DNA of 64,000 nt, from positions 186,001 through 250,000 of the forward strand of contig NGBS01000587.1 of assembly GCA_002245135.1 (NCBI GenBank), given 5' to 3'. The notes beneath the pieces are model-generated. The model was not told where the DNA came from, did not search any database, and was given only the letters and a program-made list of their open reading frames with translations. The DNA is from Proteromonas lacertae (Eukaryota > Sar > Bigyra > Opalinata > Proteromonadidae). Each line of letters starts with the position of its first letter. Within the stretch, counting starts at the first letter, position 1. Below are positions 22,360 through 33,500 of this stretch, piece after piece. The position numbers and the translations under genes were made by a program.

Positions 22360-24052
22360 ATGGTATATTTAATTTATTAATAACATTTATAGTTTAGAAT
22401 TCAAGAAAATAAACAAAAAATTACTTCATTCAGTAAATATGTGAAAGTTATACCATTAAAGTACATTAAATATGGTAATATTTTGGAATATATTGAGAAA
22501 ATAAACATATTGTCGGTATTACAGATTAATTCAGTAGTTCCAATACTCAATTACTCGTTTACAGATAATAGTTGTTTTAAAATAACAATGCCAAAGTATT
22601 TATATTCACTTCAACAATATATTGACACAAATTTTCAGAATTACAAATTTATTCTATTATCAATAATAAAAACATTACAATCAATACATGCAGCTAATAT
22701 AATTCATTCAAATATAAAGCCTTCCAACATCTTATTCGATTCAAACCATTCTCTTTATATAACAGATTATATGATTAATTCCATAAGAAGTATAGAATGT
22801 TTATCAATTTATGATTTATATTATCTAAGTCCAGAACAATTATCAGATAAATATATTAGTCATTCTACTGATATATGGAGTTTAGGATGTATATTAAAAG
22901 AAATAAAAATAGAAGATGAAATAACAAACAAAATGTTGGAGATTAATCCAATAAACAGAATATCATTAAATGATTTAGAAGTATACATAGTGAATCAGAT
23001 TGACAATAGGATATTTGAAAATAAGAGAGAATTATACATAAATAATGCAGTTGTAAGTGTGATAGATCAGAATTATATATTCAATAAAAAGGAATATAAA
23101 GAAATAATCAAACGAATCAATATAATAGAGAATCTTACAGATTCTTATAATAATGATAATAAATCTAGAAATAATATACTTTTTACGCTGATTGAAATAT
23201 TCTGGAAGTCTCATGATATGAAATTATATGATTTTATATCCAATAAATTGAAATATTTTGTTAAAACAACTGATAGTAAAGGAAGATCTATCTTTATTGA
23301 TGAAATATTGTTTAAATCTTTAACTTCATCATATTATATAGATATTTCTCGTATATTTACATATATTATAAATAGAAAAATCAATTGGAACAAACAGTCT
23401 TTTATATCTTACTCAATATTTTCATATTATTTATAACGTTAAAACACTTGATTTGTCATACAGTGGAATTGATTCATATGGTATTAAAGTATTGTGTTTG
23501 AATTTAAATAAATTGATTTATTTACAACAGTTATATATTGATAGTATATAATAATAATAATTATTATTATTATTATTGAATAGATAATCCATTCAGTGAC
23601 ACAGGATTGAAGTATTTATTACCATTTCTACAATTGATTATAGATGAAGATGGATTATTGGATTTGTCAAGTATAAATATATCTCATTCATTAATTATTA
23701 TATTATAGATATTGGATTATTTGATTATGGTTTTAATATATTATGTGATAGTTTTACATCAATTGCAAATGTTGTTGTTTCTATTGATATATCAGAGAAT
23801 TTATTAACAGATGAATCATTATCTATTTTGAGCAAGAAATGTGAATGTTTAAAGAAATTAAAATCTATTGATCTTGATGATAATACTTTCACTGATAAGG
23901 GAACAGAATATATAGTTAGTATAATTAAGAAGATGAGGAATTTGAAGGAGATTATTCTTGAATTTACTGATTTGTCGATATCATCAATCCAATACTTGAG
24001 ATCATTTGATTCTGGATTAAAAATATGTTATGATGATGATGATGATAGTTAA
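22360..24052 (+). CDS. Pseudokinase-LRR protein 2
   Basis: The start codon is directly followed by a 30-nt intron (22363-22392), so exon 1 codes only for Met. The kinase-like domain reads YVKVIPL, IIHSNIKPSN (HRD Asp changed to Asn), TDYM in place of DFG, LSPEQLS and TDIWSLGCIL. Both the catalytic Asp and the DFG Phe/Gly are lost, so it is a pseudokinase. The helical linker (LFTLIEIFW...SIFIDEIL) aligns with that of gene 1. One extra T in TTTT at 23419-23422 breaks the frame. After it the LRR region VKTLDLSYSGIDSYG continues, interrupted by introns 23544-23583 and 23671-23708. The protein ends CYDDDDDS, an acidic tail like gene 1. It lies in the same orientation as genes 24120 and 26354. Confidence 0.76.
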
Positions 24053-24119
24053 TTGTAATTTAATTGTAATTTAAAGAAATATGTATGTTTGATTATTGTT
24101 TGGTTTGATAGAGTTTGAA

Positions 24120-26172
24120 ATGATAAGTAGATTTTTGCATAATTCTCATCTAATACGTACTTTTAAACCAGCATTTTCTGCTAATTTTTCTTTTCACTCA
24201 AAATTCTCTACAGATGTAAGTCAAGAGGTTGTTAGTTCAGATGATAACGGAGATCTGAGTTATTCAGTATTTCAATCAGATTTTAGTGTTGATGAAACAA
24301 AGAAAGAAAAAAATTATTCAAGACCATTAGGTAAATACAGATACACAAGAAAATATCTATTACCTCATACAGAGAAGAGTAGAAACTATTCAAAAAGTAG
24401 AAGACGTTCTGACTCATCACAAAATAAAGTATATATTTTATTTTGGTTGATATTTAATGATATATATAGTTGAATGAGTTAGCTATGAACCCAGAGACTC
24501 ATTATTATCCTGGTATACCTAGATTAAAGAACCATAATGCTGTTAGATTACCAAATGATGGAGTAGCTTCAAGAGTAAGATTTGAAGAAACAAAAGAAGT
24601 AGAATTGAATGAGAATTTGAAATCACAAGTACCTCCATCTTCCTATGAAAAAGCTAAGAAATATCAATCCTTTTTAAAATTTGTAAGTGATAAGCGAAAT
24701 GAATTTAAACATGCTACTACTCCAGCATTTATGAACGTAGTAACAGTAGGTGAGAATACATTTAACTGTGAAAAAATCCCTCCCAATCGTCGAATTGGTG
24801 AAATTGACACATTTAGTCTTAGTTATAATCATTTATTTGAAGTTCCAGTTAAAAGAACTGCGTTAGTAGTTGATACAGGAGATTATGAATGTAAAGATCC
24901 AATAAATGAAGTATATATAATATATAATATATTAAATAGTGGTCAAATCCGAGGAATATTAATAAATATATATTTTTAGATGAAAATGAGAATAATGTAT
25001 GTGGTGAATATAAAGACGAATTTCTATTAAGTGGAAAGAAAGGAATAATGCTTAGAAGTTGTATTCAAAAATTATTAAGAAAAGTCCAAAGTATATAAAG
25101 ATATATATATTTTTATATATTTTTGAAATAGATTATGAAAATGGTGAATTAGTCAATTTACCTCCATTTTTGATCATAAATGGCAAAAGAGGAAGTGGTA
25201 AAAGTTTCTGTTTAAATACAGTAGTTGAATATTGTCGAAAGAATAATTGGATTGTATTATTTAGTAATTCAATTTATGATGTATGTAATAATGGATCAAA
25301 TGTACTTCCATCTCGAAGATGCGATAATACATTTGATATATTTGATTATTCCAGTGAAATATTAAATAATGTATTTATTATTATTATAAATTTAGTTCAT
25401 AACAATTCATGGTGATAAATTAAAGAAATGTTTAGTTCGATGTGAATATAAAGATGGTTATTGGAGAAGTGGAACTGATTTTAGTAATGTATAAATTATA
25501 TATATATATTCAATTATAATGATAAATAGAAATTAAAAAGTGGAAATGCAACATTATATGATATGGTAAAACATGGAATAGATAAATATAGAGATGTATA
25601 TATATAATTATTTATTAATAGAGTGGAGATATATTATACCATTTACGTGAAGAATTAAGTGAAGTAGAAGAATATCCAGTATTAATAGCAGCGGATGAAT
25701 ATAATCTAATATATGATAAGACAATATATCAGTTTGCGAAATTACCGTATATATTAATAATAATAATAATAATAATAGTGTATATGGGTTTCAATTAAGA
25801 TATAATCAAGCATTTGAAGAATTTGATTTAGATGGAAAATTATTACATAAACCGATGAAGAATGGATTATGTTTATATTCAACAACTCATAAATATCCCC
25901 AAAGAGTATATTATATATATATGTTTAATTATCATTATTATGAATAGTTTAATCCTTCATTTAATTATGGTAAATATGAAATAGATATTCCATACTATAA
26001 TAAAGAAGAATTAAGTAATCAATTATCGTATTATGTAAAGAGTGGAGGTTTAAAGAGTAATATAAGTGAAGGCGATTTTCAGCGAATGTTTATGATTAGT
26101 CAAGGTTGTCCTAAGATAGTTCGTGAATGTTGTTTGAGAGATTGTACTTCCTTTTTCCTTCATTATAGTTAA
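24120..26172 (+). CDS. Mitochondrial small-subunit ribosomal protein mS29 (MRPS29/DAP3)
   Basis: mS29 is the GTP-binding protein of the mitochondrial small ribosomal subunit. Eight introns are inferred: 24429-24469, 24911-24939, 25091-25131, 25371-25395, 25489-25529, 25596-25621, 25747-25778 and 25906-25947. The start MISRFLHNSHLIRTFK is an Arg/Ser/Phe-rich presequence with no acidic residue in its first 30 residues. The body reads FSLSYNHLFEVP, then the P-loop LIINGKRGSGKSFCLN, NNWIVLFSNS, PVLIAADEYN (Walker B-like) and a C-terminal IDIPYYNKEELSNQLSYYV. The last element corresponds to the known mS29 ending with a tyrosine-rich helix. The gene implies active mitochondrial translation. Every frame change here is explained by an intron, with no indel needed. 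Confidence 0.86.
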
Positions 26173-26353
26173 AATGTAGAATAATGAAATATTTGTGTTT
26201 ATATTTTGATATGTTTTTGTTAGTGATTTGATGATATAAATTGTTGATAATGATAATGTAAATAGTTTTTATGTAAAAAGAACATATGTAGGCTCGACTA
26301 TCTGTTTGAGATCTTTTATTTTTGAATTGATATTGTGATTGTTATAAGTGAAA

Positions 26354-28437
26354 ATGATTAATATAAAATGTGAAAATGTATTAGATAGTGACTATGAAGT
26401 ATAAATTGATGATAATATAATGAAAATAGGTTTTAGAAGAAAAAGATAGTGTGAAATGTTTATTAATGGTAGTTAAAAATAAAGAGAATGATGTTAGAGA
26501 GTTTATGAAGGTGATAAACACTTCCAAATTGAATGAAGATGTAGCGAAGAGTGTTTTTAGTAAGATTGAGAGAGTGAATAATGAAAAACATGAAAATCTG
26601 ATGAAATACCATAAATTGATGTTGATTGAAGATAAATTCTATCGATTAATGCCTTATATAAGAATAAACTTAGGAGAGATAAATCCTTTGAAATATTTCG
26701 AAGAAATTGGTACATATGCTGTATTATGTGGAATATGTAATGGTTTAAAGAGTTTACATATGTTGAATATGTCACATGGTGATTTAAAACCTTCTAATGT
26801 CTTTTTAGATAAAGAGAATGAAGTGATATTGAGTGATTATTTAAACAATGAATTATTCAAAGAAAATGAGAATAAGAAAGGAATAAAAGAGTGTGATGAT
26901 ATATGTTTTATTAGTTATGAAGAAATAGTTGGTGATGAAGTGAGTAAAGAAAGTGATATTTGGAGTTTTGGTTGTATATTTTATTATGTGATAAGTGGTA
27001 AATTAATATTCAAAGATAAAACACCATTAGAAACCATGAAGAATATTGAAGAATGTAAATATGAAAGATTGGAACATGAATTTGAAAAAGAATTGAATGG
27101 TTTATTAAATAAGATGATAGTGAAAGAAAAGAATAATCGAATATCAATTGATGAAATATTGAATGAATTAAAGATAATAAATGAAGTAAAATATTTACCT
27201 GAAGTAGTTGAAATGAAAGAAGAAGAAGAAATAGAAGGATTAGATGAAAGAATTAGTATAAATATGATATTAATATGAAATTAATAGAAGAAAGAATAGA
27301 TAATGCTTTAAATAAGATGATAAATGATAAATCAACAAAATTGTATTTATACTATAGATGTATTATTGTTATTATTTATTTGAATAGTTCAAGAATTAAA
27401 AGAAGTCGGTGCATTATATTTGAGTAGAAAATTAAAATTATATCCATTTATTACAGTTATTGACTTAATAAGTATTTATATTGTTATTTATAATGATAGT
27501 CAATTATATTGGTGATAATGGTTTTAATCATATTTGTAAATCATTCAAATATCTTCCTGAATTGAAAGAATTATATATTGGTGATAATGATATTACTTCA
27601 AATGGAATGAAATATTTTGTAGAAAATATTAAATTCATTCCAAAATTAGAGAAATTGAATTTAGGAGGTATTTTTGTTTTGTTTTATATAATAATATAGA
27701 TAATAACATAAGAAAAGAAGGAATGGAAATATTAAGTAAAAGTTTACATTTACTTCCAAGCATGAAAAAGTTGAATTTTTATTGTATTATTACTTTAATA
27801 TGATAATGAATAGAATGTAAAATTGGTGATGATGGTTTTAAAATCTTCTTTTCTCATTTGAAAGATATTCCAAATTTAGAATATTTAAGTTTGGAGTGTA
27901 TTTTATTTTATTCTATATTATAATAGATAATAATTTAACAGATGAAAGTGTAAAAGTATTTTGTGATAATATTCAATATATCACAAAATTAGAAAAATTG
28001 GATATAGGATGTATTTTTAGATTTGTTTTATATAATAATATAGGTAATAAAATAGGAAAAAAAGGAATGGAAATGCTAAGTGAGATTTTACATTTACTTC
28101 CAAACATGAAATGGTTGAGTTTTTTTGGTATTATTACTTGAATATTGCAATGAATAGGTTGTTTCATTGGTGATGATGGTTTTAAAATCTTCTTATCTCA
28201 TTTGAAAGATATTCCTAATTTAGAATATTTAAATGTTAGTGGTATTTTATTCTATTCTATATTATAATAGTTAATATTTTAACAGATGAAAGTGTAAAAG
28301 TATTTTGTGATAATATTCAATATATCACAAAATTAAAAGAATTGGATTTAAGGAGAAACAATTTCACAAATAAAGAAGAAATCAAAAGAATAATCACAGA
28401 AAATCATCCAAACAAAAAATTGAATGTTGTGTTTTAA
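26354..28437 (+). CDS. Pseudokinase-LRR protein 3
   Basis: The start is MINIKCENVLDSDYE, then a 31-nt intron (26399-26429). The kinase-like domain reads CLLMVVKNK, MSHGDLKPSNVFL (catalytic Asp kept), LSDYL in place of DFG (Gly lost) and SDIWSFGCIFYYV. Nine further introns of 28-33 nt follow: 27256, 27360, 27472, 27668, 27784, 27898, 28011, 28128 and 28242 (starts). The LRR part is ribonuclease-inhibitor type, 28 residues per repeat (LKELYIGDNDITSNGMKYF...). Each middle LRR exon is exactly 84 nt, bounded by phase-1 introns. Splicing 27784-27813 as drawn joins T to AA and makes a TAA stop, although all later exons stay open and in register. This may be a sequence error or real truncation. Confidence 0.76.
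27388..28437 (+). repeat. 84-nt LRR exon array
   Basis: Exons 27388-27471, 27700-27783, 27814-27897, 27927-28010, 28044-28127 and 28158-28241 are each 84 nt; 27500-27667 is 168 nt. Each 84-nt unit encodes one 28-residue LRR. Two different units (FKIF.SHLKDIPNLEYL and ESVKVFCDNIQYITKL) recur nearly unchanged, which points to recent duplication of a multi-exon block. Confidence 0.88.
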
Positions 28438-28656
28438 ATAACCTTTATTATTATTATTATTACTCAATCATTCACATCTTTTACTATAGAATTTAATTCA
28501 AAACCATTTATTCTCATTTCATTCAAATTCTTCTTTTCACCATTTAAATTTTATAAATATTTACTTCCACAAGTATAATACACATTTTTATCTAAATAGG
28601 GAATTGATTTTGTTTATTTCTCCTTCATTATCAAATTGAAAAAGAGTATTTGCCAG

Positions 28657-29594
28657 ACAAAACATTGAATTAACTGCTGATCGATATGTTCCATTTGTAC
28701 AAACTTTGGGAACATAAGTACCAAAATCTAAACAAGAATGACCAGCTGGACATGGATAACAATAAGAAGCACCAAATCCTAAAGCATAAGTACCAGGTAA
28801 ACACATTTGAGGAATTATTCGGCCACTTTCATTATTATAATGACCAAAGTGAGATTGAATTGGAACAGCTGTACCTGCAGGACAATAATGTCCAGCATAA
28901 CAATAATCACTACCTTCACTTCGATTTGTACCACTTTCACAATAGGTTCCTTCTAAACATTCTTGAGGATATAAATGACCTTCAGGATGCATTGGAACCC
29001 AAGGAACTACTCTTTCATTTGTCATTACTCCTCCTAAACAGAATGTACCAGGATTACATTCATGTGGTTGTAATACATTTATACTTAATCTATCAAACAA
29101 ATCTTTCATTTCTTCTTTTGCATCAGAATGTAATAAATCTAATCTTTCTTCGATCTCTTTTCTAACTTCTTCTAACTTCTTCTTCACTTTCTGCAACATC
29201 ATATAATGCAGTTCCATTCAAACAGTAATAACCAGCTTTACACATCAATACAGCTTCACTTACACCATTTTCTATACATACTCGACCAGCTGGACATATC
29301 CAAGGAACTTCCATTCCATATAATGGACACCATGTACCTCTTGGACATAATTTACATGTTGTTTGACCTTTCTTATCATTGTATGTTCCAGGATAACATT
29401 TTGTTGAAGAAGTTGAACCAGGTTGACAATAATGACCTTTTTCACATTTAATTGTGTGTGTTCTATTTGGACAGTAATGACCACTTAAACAAGGAGAAGT
29501 TCCTTCAGCTGTCATTGATCCAATTGGACAATAGAATCCAGGTGAACATGGTTGAGGAGTGTTAAAATCATTCTTAACTGATAAATTGGTTGAT
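28657..29594 (-). pseudogene. Duplicated fragment of the giant TIG gene
   Basis: About 938 bp nearly identical to 35664-36602 inside the giant gene. It covers part of the cysteine-rich GCC2/GCC3-like region (CPNRTHTIKCEKGHYC, CLEGTYCESG, CYPCPAGHSC). Homology stops sharply at both ends and the flanks are unrelated, so there is no signal peptide, membrane region or natural stop. The copy has its own extra A near 29174 (TCTAACTTCT for TCTACTTCT) that breaks its frame; conversely it lacks the extra T and the TTTGC change that break the parent. It is probably a non-functional segmental duplicate, or an assembly duplicate. Confidence 0.88.
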
Positions 29595-30536
29595 ATATCT
29601 TTTATATTACTATTTGTTTGTATTCACCACTTTCATTCCTAATAAATATCTAATCAATCCATTCTATATTTAAATATTTCATTCTCATCATATTATTAGA
29701 AAATTACTTTGTCATAATGAAATAAATAGATTTTTAATATTCATTAGGCTTGATGATTGTTTGATTTGAATGAGGTTTGAGAAATATTTTCTTTTTTAAA
29801 AATCTCTTCAAATAGAAAGCATTTACTTATATGAATACATTTTAAACAAATATGAAAAACATTAGATGAGATTATTTAATTTTGATTTGAAACAAATAAC
29901 AACTTGTTTTTATTAATTAACACAGTATATGGATATAATGGTGAAGGTAAATCTTTAACAAGTAAAACAGGAGATGAATTATTATGTTTAATCCACCATT
30001 CTCTTTTATTCATATTAACAATTACTTCATAAATTGAACCATCTCCATGATTATTGAAATTTGGATTTGAAGCAACAACTCTTACAATGTTACAGACACA
30101 ATTTTGGCTAGTACCACCAGATGCAAAATAATTACATGTGGATTGATGATATATATAATTACTAGAATATGTATTATCAATTGATAATCCTATCATCATA
30201 CTAATTATTAATTTTGGAATAATTATTGATAATCAAATCAGTTACATCGAATATATCAAGAATGAAATATGATAGAAATTAATGAATATATGAAACGAAT
30301 AAAGTGAGCATGAATGTAATGAAATAATAGAAAAAGGAATGCTCAAAGTATTTGTTTAGTTTAAATCATGTATTTGTTTATGTAGAATGAATATGATATA
30401 AAACACATCTTCTCCATATAGTCTTTTTAAACTGTTTCTTATGTTAATAGAATATATCAATACCAAATAAACAATTCATATTTTACATTTTAAATAATAC
30501 ATATATAAGTAAGAAGAAACAAAATTTAAATCACAC
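29595..30536. other. Intergenic region with one weak small ORF
   Basis: About 940 bp between the duplicated fragment and the end of the giant gene. Apart from the small minus-strand frame described separately I see only AT-rich sequence. Confidence 0.5.
29876..30199 (-). CDS. Small hypothetical protein, possible SPRY-domain remnant
   Basis: A 107-residue open frame starting MMIGLSIDN. The second half (GDGSIYEVIVNMNKREWWI...PLYPYTVLINKNKLLF) looks like the last strands of a SPRY/B30.2 domain, whose usual end is a proline-rich turn followed by a short strand. Upstream exons could exist beyond 30200 (an AG lies just before the ATG), but I could not join them convincingly. It may be a partial gene or a remnant. 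There is no signal peptide or membrane span. Confidence 0.35.
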   Translation of the reverse strand: MMIGLSIDNTYSSNYIYHQSTCNYFASGGTSQNCVCNIVRVVASNPNFNNHGDGSIYEVIVNMNKREWWIKHNNSSPVLLVKDLPSPLYPYTVLINKNKLLFVSNQN

Positions 30537-33500
30537 TCACTTTCGAGGAGGTGGTGGTGGTGGATTTGGACTTTCACTTTCTTTTTTCATCTTCTTTTCT
30601 TTCTTTTCTTTATTAGCTTTTAATTCATCTTCATGATCATTTTCCCATTTTAACTTCTTTTTATCATAATCTACACCTCTCTCAATTAAACGATCTCGAG
30701 CTTTATTTAACCACATTAACATTATTTCTTTAGAGGCAGCTTTCAATGTCACTGGACGATTCATCCAACTCACTTTCTCTTCTTCTATCTTATTTAATCT
30801 CTCTTCTTCACTACTACTTAATAAATAATCTTTCATTAACATCTTCTTTTCTTCACTCTTTCGCTTCTTCATTATTACACTCTTTCGAGCTTTACTCAAC
30901 CATAATCGACAAATTGCTCGACTTGCACTACTCAAATTTATATCACTGTAATATTTACCACTTTTCTTTAACTCCATTATTCGTTTCTCTTCTCGTTCTT
31001 TCATCATTTTTAATCGATTTTCTTCTTTTTCTACTATTCGATTTAATAAACGATTCTTCTTCTTTTCACTGTGTAATCCTTTTGACATACAATAATAACA
31101 GTAAGTGTGGAAATCTTCATGACTATTGAAATAATCATTCCAACTATCAACATCAAATTCTTTCATATTTGGATGTAAATCTTCAAATTCATCAGCTAAA
31201 TCTTCTAAAGGAAAATCGAAATCTACTCTCAAACATACTTTGCCATGACAAATCTCACAATAATCTCGACGATTTCTTTCAATTACACCCATCGCAAAGT
31301 TTCTTAATCGATTGTTTCGTCGAGCTCGACTTAACCATAATCGAGCTATTATTCGAGTTACTGGTTTTACCATTATTGAACCATATTTATTGAAATAATC
31401 TTCATCATCATCTATCATATTATTATTATTATCAAACATATTCAAATTCTCCAAACTTTGTTTACTTAAATAAGGTTTTAGTTTTTCTACTGATTCGGAT
31501 GTTAAAATTTCATTTAAATGTTCGATTATCCAACTTTTATTATAATTCAAAAATTTATATCGGAATGTATCATTGTTTATCATTTGTTTATAATAATCAC
31601 TTTCAAATATTGGATCTCTTGAACCTATTATTGATTCCCATCGAGGTAGTTTCTCTTCTTCTTTCTCATCTTTTCCTAATCGTAATTTTATATGTTTCAT
31701 TCCCCAGAATCTAAAACAGTACAGTATAAATGTAAATATCTCCTTCAATATCCATAACACTATTAATAATGATAATATTATCATTATAAAACTACTATCA
31801 TTGAATGGATTATATTTTCGACGAATTATCATTTCTATGCCAAATACACTAAATAGTAATGATAAACTATGTAATGAACTAACAAAGTAATATTCACTAC
31901 TAAAACACATATGATCTAATTCTCTTAAATCACCATCTATACAATCATCACTACTATCATCATATAATATCCAATTATTCTTTCGACTGTTAAATCTAAA
32001 TCGACTGTATATCAAATAATCACTTATCTTCCATTCATTTAATAATTCATGAATTGAGATTATAAATGCTTCACCAAATAATTCAAATAACATTAATATC
32101 AATAAAAAACATTCATAATACTCAATATTGTGTTTTTTAATATCATATAATATAGGTAATTCAATATCTTCACGGAATAACCAAAACATTAAGATTACTA
32201 CTGGACATAGAATATAAGATTCGATATTGATGGTTGAACTCCAAATTGCTTCAATTATTGATTCACTTCCTTTGGGAATATTTAAATCATCATCTGGATC
32301 ATAATTTGCTGATAATAATAATAAATCATTAGCTTCTTCTTTATTTCGACTTCTTAAACCTAATTTGATTCGAATCCATCTATTACACTTTCTATACCAT
32401 CTTCGACTATAATAACTCAACCATTTTATTAATGGATCATAGAATATTCTTTCGAATAATCTCATTGATTGTACTATTCCAACATAACAAATTATAAAGT
32501 CTTTGAAATTATTTGCACTTAAACAAACAATCAATTCAACTAAATTGATTAAAGTTCTTATTCCACTTATGTATAAATTCTCAAACATTAACCATCTTAA
32601 GAAGTAATTGAATAATACATCAAATACACATAACAATAATACACTTACATAGATATATCGACCAATATTATTCCATAATGTTAATTCTATTATAAATACA
32701 CATATCACTACAGCAATCATTGAAACTACAAAGATATGAATTCTTTTCCAAAATGTTGGAACAAAATTGGTGATTGAACCTAACATTCGATTTTTACTAT
32801 TATGTATTTCAGTTTCACTTTTACTCACTTTTGTTGGAACATACATTTTACAACAGATATATAACACAAATGAACACATAAACAATAATCCAACACCTAA
32901 TCTTCCAGATCGATAGAAATCAATATTTCTCCAATCAATATTTCGATCAATATATTTATGATAGATATTATCTAATAACCAGTATTTATCTAATTCATTT
33001 TCATCCCAATTGTAGTATCTTCCACCAGCTATCATTATTGATACTCCACAAGTTAATAAACCAATTATTATCATTGAACTAATTATACCAGGTAATGATG
33101 AAGTTATAAATAATCCAAATATTCGCCAATAATGTAATCTATACCAATCTAATAAGGTACAAATTCGAGATAATATCCATAACACAAATATACATAAGAA
33201 TACAATAAAACATAATAAGAAATATAAACCAATATTTGCACCTCTTGAAAAGGCAAAATTGTTTATTAATCCAATGTAATCTAATGGTTCATAATTCACT
33301 GTTAACGAATAATCACTTCGATTATAATCTTTATCAATCAATTCATAGGTTATAAAAGCATCACTGATTCTCTTCTTTCTTTCATCGACTTGATAATATT
33401 CGATATTTAAGGAGATTTGTCTTGGATAACATGAAGTTGTACAATGTTTTACTAAAAATGATTCATCTGTTTTACGATTTACTTTTACTGGAATTAACGA

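Noticed and set aside
24120-26172. Anaerobic protist with a genome-less mitochondrion-related organelle
   Set aside because: An intact MRPS29/DAP3 gene with a presequence-like N-terminus implies mitochondrial translation.
28657-29594. A separate functional cysteine-rich gene
   Set aside because: Its ends are abrupt duplication breakpoints, with no signal peptide, promoter or natural terminus, and it is a fragment of the giant gene.
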